Origin: RYN-433 sp036558265
GTDB taxonomy: Bacteria; Planctomycetota; Phycisphaerae; Tepidisphaerales; Tepidisphaeraceae
DNA length: 5,849 bases
Direction of reading: 5' to 3'
Assembly: GCA_036558265.1 (NCBI GenBank)
Contig: DATBFY010000569.1
Coordinates: 1-5,849 of the forward strand
The notes under the pieces are model-generated. The model searched no databases and was not told the origin of the DNA. It saw only the letters and a list, made by a program, of their open reading frames with translations. Below, one piece after another: positions 1 to 5,849 of the stretch. How positions within the stretch are numbered: position 1 is the stretch's first letter; each line of letters starts with the position of its first letter. A program made the translations under genes and the position numbers.

Positions 1-682
1 AGATCGAGCGGTTGGGGTTGTACGGCCGCGCGGGCGCGGGGCCGAGGAACATGTCATAGTCCAGTTCCGGCGGCGGTGATCCATCGGGCGGGTTGCCGAA
101 GCCCGGCGAGACGTTGCGCCAGCTCGCGTTCGACGCCGAGACGATCGTCCCCAGTCGCCCCGCCCGGATCAGCTCGCGCGCCCGCTGGAACGGCGGGCCC
201 GAGCGGTTCTGAGTCCCGACCTGCACGACCCGGTTGGTCCGCCGCGCCACGTCGAGCATCCACCTGCCCTCGCGGACGAAGAGGGTCAGCGGCTTCTCGA
301 CGTAGACGTCCTTGCCGGCCGCGCAGGCCATCATCGTCATCAGCGCGTGCCAGTGGTCGGGGGTCGCGACGTAGACCGCATCAACGTTCTTATCGTCCAG
401 GAGCTTGCGGAAGTCGCCATATCGGGCGACCTGGCCCCCCGCCATCTCGGCGGCCTGCGCGACGCGTCCCCGATGAACGTCGCACACGGCCGTGATCTGC
501 ACATCCGGCTGCTCCTTCAGGGCGGCCAGGTGAATGCGCCCGATCAGCCCGAAGCCGATCAGACCAACCCGGACGCGCTCGTTGGCACCGAGCGCCCGCC
601 GGGCGGCCATCGAGGAGACGGCCGCGGTGGCGGCGACAGTTGCCGTCGCCTGCAGGAATCGTCGACGGTGGACTGCTGACAT
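1..682 (-). CDS. Tat-exported Gfo/Idh/MocA family oxidoreductase, N-terminal part (truncated by window edge)
   Basis: This is the first 227 residues of an NAD(P)-dependent sugar or polyol dehydrogenase-like protein; the gene continues past the left edge. The N-terminus has a twin-arginine signal: HRRRFLQ at residues 5-11 followed by an Ala/Val-rich stretch to about residue 33, so export of a folded, cofactor-loaded protein is likely. The Rossmann fold follows: GFGLIG at 43-48 is the GxGxxG dinucleotide loop, CDV lies at 67-69, TPDHWHA at 107-113, and EKP at 129-131 contains the Lys typical of the family active site. VGTQNRSG (155-162) and LGPAPARPYNPNR (213-225) are typical of planctomycete members as I recall them. 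The ATG at 682 is chosen because an AAGGAG lies 6 nt upstream and the Tat motif then falls at the expected distance. The C-terminal substrate-binding domain is outside the window, so the substrate is unknown. The family is certain; the specific reaction is not. Confidence 0.93.
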   Translation of the reverse strand, partial: MSAVHRRRFLQATATVAATAAVSSMAARRALGANERVRVGLIGFGLIGRIHLAALKEQPDVQITAVCDVHRGRVAQAAEMAGGQVARYGDFRKLLDDKNVDAVYVATPDHWHALMTMMACAAGKDVYVEKPLTLFVREGRWMLDVARRTNRVVQVGTQNRSGPPFQRARELIRAGRLGTIVSASNASWRNVSPGFGNPPDGSPPPELDYDMFLGPAPARPYNPNRSI

Positions 683-783
683 GTGGATCTCCTTGCGTGA
701 CGCGCCGCGTGAGCGGCGGCACACCGCGACCGTGGAACTGCCACGAATGGGCGCGAGCGCGGGAGCCGCCCCGGAAAGGCAAA
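683..783 (-). promoter_or_regulatory. GC-rich leader/promoter region of the Gfo/Idh gene with two small dyads
   Basis: This is the stretch between the tRNA terminator and the oxidoreductase start. No convincing -35/-10 pair is visible. It contains two inverted repeats. CGCCGC (703-708) pairs with GCGGCG (713-718) around a 4-nt loop, just upstream of the ribosome binding site. CGTGG (731-735) pairs with CCACG (741-745) around a 5-nt spacer. Either could be an mRNA leader hairpin or an operator, but short GC dyads arise easily by chance in DNA of this composition. Confidence 0.25.
689..694 (-). promoter_or_regulatory. Shine-Dalgarno site of the Gfo/Idh gene
   Basis: AAGGAG on the minus strand lies 6 nt before the ATG at 682. 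It is the only clear ribosome binding site among the four protein genes here, and it fixes the start of the oxidoreductase. Confidence 0.75.
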
Positions 784-817
784 CGCCCTCGATTCCAGTC
801 GTTAGGAATCGAGGGCG
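784..817 (-). terminator. Rho-independent-type terminator of the tRNA-Ser gene
   Basis: A perfect 13-bp inverted repeat (784-796 with 805-817) surrounds an 8-nt loop and starts 10 nt after the 3' end of the tRNA. In the direction of tRNA transcription the hairpin is followed by TTTGCCTTT, a broken T-tract. Stem length and position fit an intrinsic terminator that would also insulate the oxidoreductase gene downstream. A bidirectional function is not supported, because the plus-strand side (GGCTTGG) lacks a T-run. Confidence 0.7.
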
Positions 818-827
818 GCTTGGTCAG

Positions 828-918
828 CGGAGAGATAGGGATTCGAACCCTAGATACGGGTTTGACCCCGTATAACGGTTTAGCAAACCGTCGCCTTCAG
901 CCGCTCGGCCATCTCTCC
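828..918 (-). tRNA. tRNA-Ser(GCU), reading AGC/AGU
   Basis: A complete 91-nt class II tRNA. The acceptor stem GGAGAGA (912-918 on the complement) pairs perfectly with TCTCTCC (829-835), with discriminator G at 828. The D stem is GCC/GGC with the loop GAGCGGCTGAA. The anticodon stem ACGGT/ACCGT encloses TTGCTAA, which puts anticodon GCT at 882-884. The long variable arm, with stem TACGGG/CCCGTA, is diagnostic of serine tRNAs. The T arm is TAGGG-TTCGAAT-CCCTA. The terminal CCA is not encoded (the next bases are CTG), so it must be added by a nucleotidyltransferase. No stem contains a mismatch that would suggest a pseudogene. Confidence 0.97.
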
Positions 919-930
919 GAGGGGCTTCAA

Positions 931-959
931 ACAGTATCATCGCAGGGGTCAAAGGGCAA
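931..959 (-). promoter_or_regulatory. Possible promoter of the tRNA-Ser gene
   Basis: On the minus strand TTGCCC (954-959) and TACTGT (931-936) are separated by 17 nt and lie just upstream of the tRNA 5' end at 918. The -35 is reasonable and the -10 is poor. GATACT, overlapping it, is a better hexamer but gives a 15-nt spacer. This is the only candidate in the 95-bp gap between the small ORF and the tRNA. Confidence 0.3.
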
Positions 960-1013
960 GGTGAGTTGGCGCGAGCCGGACCCGCTTGCGCCCGGTGGTG
1001 AAGCCAACATTGT

Positions 1014-1268
1014 TCAGGCCTGATGACCTGGGGTGCTGCCGGCCCGGGCGGCGGCGGCCTGTTCCATCTGGTCGTAGGGGAGCTGGTCGACCAGCGCGGC
1101 CATCTTGTCGGCGGCCCGGGACAGGCCGTCGAGGAAGTCCACCGCCTCTTCGGGCTCGAGGTCGTCCGACAGCACCTCGACCGACAGGACCAGGCTGTTC
1201 AGGCAGCCCTTGATGTCGTGGCGGAGCCGTCGCACGGGATCGTCGGGGGTCGCGTGTCCTGTCATCAT
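1014..1268 (-). CDS. Small histidine-kinase-like phosphoacceptor (DHp/HisKA-like) protein without ATPase domain
   Basis: This 84-residue protein is mostly two predicted amphipathic helices, about residues 11-35 and 38-63. The first helix holds RHDIKGCLNSL (16-26). That resembles the H-box of histidine kinases: His17 followed by Asp18, with Lys20 at the +3 basic position, but Gly21 and Cys22 replace the usual Thr/Asn and Pro. The second helix (EEAVDFLDGL, then AADKMAALVDQL) fits the return helix of a four-helix DHp dimer. There is no catalytic ATPase domain and no membrane segment, and the tail (about 64-84) is Ala/Gly/Gln-rich. It could be a phosphotransfer partner served in trans by another kinase, or a domain remnant. 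The ATG at 1268 is preferred because an extended -10 box lies about 40 nt upstream. A GTG at 1328 would add 20 residues (104 in all) but would place the promoter-like DNA inside the gene. Neither start has a clear ribosome binding site. The gene lies 87 nt downstream of the protease gene on the same strand. Confidence 0.68.
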   Translation of the reverse strand: MMTGHATPDDPVRRLRHDIKGCLNSLVLSVEVLSDDLEPEEAVDFLDGLSRAADKMAALVDQLPYDQMEQAAAARAGSTPGHQA

Positions 1269-1296
1269 TCTGCGCCAATGTACCGCCCGCCAGCGA

Positions 1297-1343
1297 TTCG
1301 CAAAACGCTCAATTATGCCATTTGACACATCGATTTTTGCGAA
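1297..1343 (-). promoter_or_regulatory. Extended -10 promoter within a 9-bp inverted repeat, upstream of the DHp-like gene
   Basis: On the minus strand TGGCATAAT (1312-1320) matches an extended -10 element (TGn plus CATAAT), with no good -35. It would start a transcript near 1305 with a leader of about 37 nt to the ATG at 1268. Perfect 9-bp arms flank it: TTCGCAAAA at 1297-1305 and TTTTGCGAA at 1335-1343, with 29 nt between them. The arms sit about one start-site distance on either side of the -10, so paired operator half-sites are possible. With no T-run after it, the repeat is a poor intrinsic terminator for the protease gene. The spacer is visibly AT-richer than the neighbouring genes. Confidence 0.4.
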
Positions 1344-1355
1344 CGTTGGGGTGGG

Positions 1356-4235
1356 CTATCGGCGGCGTTGCGGGACGGGCGCCGGGGTGTCCTGCAACAG
1401 CAGTGCCGGGTCTCGACGGGTTGATGGGCGCGAGACCGGCTTGGGAGGGGCGGCGACCGGCGCGGGACGGCTCGCCGCGGTCGCAGCCTCCACCGGCCGG
1501 GCGCTGAAGACCGTGACGGTCGGATCGTCGGAACCGTCGGAGGCCGCCGGCGTCGGCAGGCAATGGCCGTAGGACACTTCAAGAATCTGATAATCGATAA
1601 ATCCGACGGTTCCGTCGCCGTCAAAATCCCCCTGCGCCCAGGTGGCGCCCGCGGACTGGTTCAGGTTCGCCAGGACGGCCTTCACGTCGGTGGCATTCAC
1701 GACGCGGTCGCGGTTGGCGTCGCCGCGGAGTTGGAAGAAGCGGAAGACAAAGTCATCGCCGCCGGTCCCGTCGCCGTTGCCGTCGAGCATCCCGCCGTTG
1801 GCGGCGGTGACGTCGTTGGCCTCGATGCGCGCGGTGTAGTTCCCGTCGGGCAGGAGGCCGCGCGCGAATCCGGGGAACGTCACGATCGCCGTGCGCGTGG
1901 TAGCGAAGTAGTCAACCTTTATCGTGGACTGGACGATGTCCTGATCGGTCGTGTCGTTGTGGATGTCGAAATCGTCGGCCGAAATTCCGCCGGCCAAGTC
2001 GCGGTCGAACGAGAAGACCAGCCGGTTGGGAAGGCTTTGGTAGACGAAGTTCGCCGCAAACACCCGCGGACCCGCGAGCAGATGATTGCCGAAGTTCACG
2101 CCGACGAGCGACTGGCCGTCGGTGACGCTCACGTACTGTTCGCCGACGACGGGGGTGCCGTAGATGTTGAGCTTCCAGGAATTGACCCGGCCCACGCTCC
2201 CCCCTTGCTCATCCGTCACGCGCAACGTCCAGGTCCCCTTGGCGATCTCGTCCCAGTGGTGGGTCGAGGTGAAGACCCAGTGGTAGTAATCCGCGTGCGT
2301 GTCGCCGTGCGGCTCGGCCAGGACCGATTGCGTACCGTCGGGCGATATGAGCACGACCCGCAGGTCGCCGCGATTCGAAATGTCGGCGTCGAACTCGACC
2401 TCGACGGTCTCGACCCGCATCAGCCGGTCAATCTGGACCGACGAGGTCACGCCGGTGGTCGGATCGTCGTCCGGGATGAACCGGTTCACGTCGAGCGTGC
2501 CGGAGGTCACCTGCGTCTCGGGGGCGACGTTGCTCCAGGTCCGCGCGGCCTGGACGGCGGCGTCGGCATCAACCTGGCCGAACCCGTACTTGTCGTTGAC
2601 CCAGCGTCCGGCGCCGTTGAGCTGCCAGCCGTCGTCGGTCGGATCATTCTTGATGGCCGTATCCACCAGGATGTGTTTGACGTCGCGCCAGGTCAGGTTG
2701 GGATTGGCCTGGAGCATCAGCGCGACCACGCCACTGACCTGTGGCGCGGCGGCGGAGGTGCCGCCGAAGTCGTCGAAGTAATCGGACGAGTCGTCACCGG
2801 CGAACCCGCGGAGGTCGGTGGTGGTGATCCCCGGCTCGTCCCCGCCACCGAAGGCTGAGATCAGGATCGGCGTGCCGGGCTCGGCGTAATATGCCTGATT
2901 CCCTTGGTCGTCCAGGGCGGTGGCGGCGATCACGTATCGCGAGTTGGCGTACCCGTCGTAGTTGACGTTGTCGTTCTCCTGCAGGCCGTTGCCGGCGGCC
3001 CAGACGTAGACGTTGCCCTTGCCGCCGCGGCCCTTTGCGACCGAATCCGCCAGGGCCGCGATCGTCTGTTGCCCGGGGCCTTCGAGATGGATGCCGTCGT
3101 CGTCCGGGCCCCAACTGTTGCTGTAGACCGCGATCGTGTCACGGTGCCACGAGAGGGCCGCGGCCTCCATTGAATCGGTCGAGTCACCGGCGGTCAGGCG
3201 CAGCGCCGCGAAACGCGCCTGGGGCGCGACGCCGCTGACACCGATCCCGTTGTTCCCCCGCGCCGCCAGCACGCCCGCGACCTCGGTCCCGTGCGTCTCG
3301 AAGCGGCCCGTCTCGATCGGGTTGGGGTCGTTGCCGTTGAAGTCCCAACTGTCCGCCGCGTCGTAGTTGGGTTGAAGATCCGGATGCGTGTACTGCACGC
3401 CCTCGTCCACCACGGCGACGGTCACGCCCGTGCCCTGGTACCGGTCCCACGCCGGCGTGACATCGAGGTCAGCACCGCCCGTGGACGTGTTGCGCAGGTG
3501 CCACTGGTCGGGAAAGAGCGGATCGTTCGGGATGAAGCGGCGGCTTTGCTGCTGACGGCCGATCAACGGGTAGAACCACGACAGGCCGGCGGTGTTGGCC
3601 AGCTTCGACGCGGCTTGCGTTCCGCTCACACCCGTCGGGAATGTCAGGACGTACGTGCCGGCGATTGTGGCGCTCGCCGACGAGGTGCTCGCGCCGCTTT
3701 GAGCGGTGACGGAACTGATGCGCGCGCCGGCGGAAAGGCCGACCACCCAGCCTTGCGCGGAATCGAGCTGTGACGGCGTGTACTGCGACAGGTCTGCCGC
3801 GCGAAGCGCCGCGTCCGTGGCGGCATCGCCGGCCACCGGACCGTTGCCGGTCATCGGCGGCGCCGGTTGCGCGGTGACGGCCACGGCGGGCAAGGTCTGA
3901 CGCCATCCCGGCTTGACCACCTCGCCGATCAGGTAATTACCCGCCGGCAGGTTGCTGAACGAGTATGAGCCGTCGGAGGCGCTGGTGGCGGTCGTCTCGC
4001 CCGAGTCGAGGCGCCCGTTGTGGTTGGCGTCGAGGTAGAGCGTCCAGCCGGCCAGGAGCGGCTCGTTGGCCTGAAGGCTGCCGTCGTTGTTGACGTCGTT
4101 CCAGACGACGCCCCGGATGCTCCCGCCGCCGGCCAGCAGCAGCCGCGCTTCGACGGCTTCCATCACGGCGCGCTGGCGGCGCCGCAATGCGTCATTGCGG
4201 GATTTCAACGTTGGCCGCAGGTACGTCACGCGCAT
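1356..4235 (-). CDS. Secreted kexin-like (S8B-type) subtilase with LEPR-xLL-like N-terminus, SdrD B-like domain, P domain and dockerin-like repeat
   Basis: A 959-residue extracellular serine endopeptidase. Modules in order: a basic N-terminus with a variant LEPR-xLL export motif (VEARLLLAG, 28-36); an SdrD B-like Ca-binding Ig fold (about 38-115); a propeptide-like stretch (about 120-233) ending in dibasic Arg232-Arg233; the S8 catalytic domain (about 234-565); a P domain (about 572-694); a beta-rich planctomycete-type domain (about 722-835); two dockerin/EF-hand-like loops (839-850 and 870-881); and a Pro/Ala/Arg-rich tail (893-959). The catalytic residues are Asp277 (VVDEGV), His315 (THGTEVAG), the oxyanion residue Asn416 (WAAGNG) and Ser494 (GGTSAAAP). 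SNSWGPDDDG (372-381), NYDGYANS (425-432) and ANPNLTWRDV (510-519) are kexin/furin-like, as is the following P domain (NRGDLRV at 621-627, GTWTLRV at 667-673). No start further upstream is possible: an in-frame TAA lies two codons before this ATG. No ribosome binding site is visible. All catalytic residues are present, so the enzyme is probably active; its substrate is unknown. Confidence 0.95.
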   Translation of the reverse strand: MRVTYLRPTLKSRNDALRRRQRAVMEAVEARLLLAGGGSIRGVVWNDVNNDGSLQANEPLLAGWTLYLDANHNGRLDSGETTATSASDGSYSFSNLPAGNYLIGEVVKPGWRQTLPAVAVTAQPAPPMTGNGPVAGDAATDAALRAADLSQYTPSQLDSAQGWVVGLSAGARISSVTAQSGASTSSASATIAGTYVLTFPTGVSGTQAASKLANTAGLSWFYPLIGRQQQSRRFIPNDPLFPDQWHLRNTSTGGADLDVTPAWDRYQGTGVTVAVVDEGVQYTHPDLQPNYDAADSWDFNGNDPNPIETGRFETHGTEVAGVLAARGNNGIGVSGVAPQARFAALRLTAGDSTDSMEAAALSWHRDTIAVYSNSWGPDDDGIHLEGPGQQTIAALADSVAKGRGGKGNVYVWAAGNGLQENDNVNYDGYANSRYVIAATALDDQGNQAYYAEPGTPILISAFGGGDEPGITTTDLRGFAGDDSSDYFDDFGGTSAAAPQVSGVVALMLQANPNLTWRDVKHILVDTAIKNDPTDDGWQLNGAGRWVNDKYGFGQVDADAAVQAARTWSNVAPETQVTSGTLDVNRFIPDDDPTTGVTSSVQIDRLMRVETVEVEFDADISNRGDLRVVLISPDGTQSVLAEPHGDTHADYYHWVFTSTHHWDEIAKGTWTLRVTDEQGGSVGRVNSWKLNIYGTPVVGEQYVSVTDGQSLVGVNFGNHLLAGPRVFAANFVYQSLPNRLVFSFDRDLAGGISADDFDIHNDTTDQDIVQSTIKVDYFATTRTAIVTFPGFARGLLPDGNYTARIEANDVTAANGGMLDGNGDGTGGDDFVFRFFQLRGDANRDRVVNATDVKAVLANLNQSAGATWAQGDFDGDGTVGFIDYQILEVSYGHCLPTPAASDGSDDPTVTVFSARPVEAATAASRPAPVAAPPKPVSRPSTRRDPALLLQDTPAPVPQRRR

Positions 4236-4404
4236 AACTTAGTGGTGAACGATGAGAGGGCGATGATAGTGGCAACGCGTGCTAAGCGTTGTACGGCCTC
4301 ATGTTGCCGCCTCAAGCGCCAGGCACGTGATACCCGAAAAGACCGCGCGACGAGCGTAATCTGGATCGTAGGACCGACGCCTTTGAAGTATCATCGACCG
4401 CCCT
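4236..4404. promoter_or_regulatory. Divergent promoter region between the subtilase and GH2 genes
   Basis: This 169-bp gap separates two genes pointing away from each other, so both promoters should lie here. Two TATCAT hexamers (5 of 6 to TATAAT) are found. One on the minus strand at 4263-4268 is 27 nt before the subtilase ATG. One on the plus strand at 4389-4394 is only 10 nt before the GH2 ATG, which would give a nearly leaderless mRNA. Neither has a convincing -35 at 16-18 nt. No intact gene is supported here. Confidence 0.4.
4273..4291. promoter_or_regulatory. Dyad CAACGC-N7-GCGTTG, possible operator
   Basis: A perfect 6-bp inverted repeat (4273-4278 with 4286-4291, 7-nt spacer) lies just upstream of the putative -10 of the subtilase gene, where its -35 would be expected. 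The 19-bp size and placement suit a dimeric repressor or activator site. It could equally form a small hairpin or be chance. No second copy was found in the window. Confidence 0.3.

Positions 4405-5849
<1,445 letters not shown>

Noticed and set aside
965..1008. GTTGGC...GCCAAC inverted repeat as terminator of the DHp-like gene
   Set aside because: There are only 6 bp of pairing around a 32-nt loop and no T-run follows. The 10-bp palindrome TCAGGCCTGA at 1014-1023, overlapping the stop codon, is also too short to call.
640..1023. 127-residue plus-strand open frame across the tRNA
   Set aside because: It runs through the terminator and the whole tRNA gene in antisense and has no recognisable motif.
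1322..1327. TTGACA on the plus strand as a -35 box
   Set aside because: No -10-like hexamer lies 16-18 nt downstream, and there is no plus-strand gene before 4405 for it to serve.
1269..1328. GTG start adding 20 residues to the DHp-like protein
   Set aside because: It has no ribosome binding site, and the extension covers AT-richer DNA with the extended -10 box. It is kept only as an alternative start.
1563..2858. 431-residue plus-strand open frame opposite the subtilase
   Set aside because: It is antisense to the catalytic and P domains, whose motifs are unmistakable. Its translation is Val/Gly/Asp/Arg-rich with no recognisable domain, as expected from the complement of GC-rich coding DNA.

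Overview
This GC-rich window most likely comes from a planctomycete, with a Phycisphaerae-like lineage as the best guess. That inference rests on gene style, not on any marker gene. The evidence is a LEPR-xLL-like N-terminus on a large modular surface protein that also carries SdrD B-like and dockerin modules, a Tat-exported Gfo/Idh/MocA oxidoreductase, a secreted family 2 glycoside hydrolase, and mostly weak or absent Shine-Dalgarno sequences.

Layout, left to right. A Gfo/Idh/MocA oxidoreductase (minus strand, 1-682) is cut by the left edge, so only its N-terminal 227 residues are seen. A short GC-rich leader follows, then a strong hairpin terminator (784-817) and a tRNA-Ser(GCU) gene (828-918, minus). 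Next is a small minus-strand ORF (1014-1268, possibly from a GTG at 1328) that looks like a lone histidine-kinase dimerisation/phosphoacceptor helical hairpin with no ATPase domain. A short AT-richer spacer with an extended -10 box inside a 9-bp inverted repeat separates it from a 959-residue secreted subtilase (1356-4235, minus). The subtilase has the kexin-type (S8B) arrangement of protease plus P domain, embedded in planctomycete-style surface modules. A 169-bp divergent intergenic region (4236-4404) leads to a plus-strand glycoside hydrolase family 2 gene (4405 to the right edge). It is truncated after the acid/base catalytic motif and before the expected nucleophile.

Functionally, three of the four protein genes encode envelope or exported proteins: a sugar oxidoreductase, a protease and a glycosidase. 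This suits an organism that degrades complex polysaccharide or glycoprotein outside the cytoplasm. Nothing shows that the genes form one operon: a terminator and a tRNA separate the oxidoreductase from the rest, and the glycosidase is divergent. No mobile element, CRISPR array or rRNA gene is visible. The points most worth following are the kexin-like convertase with a dibasic site at its pro/mature boundary, the phosphoacceptor-only mini-protein, and the dyad symmetries in the two promoter regions.
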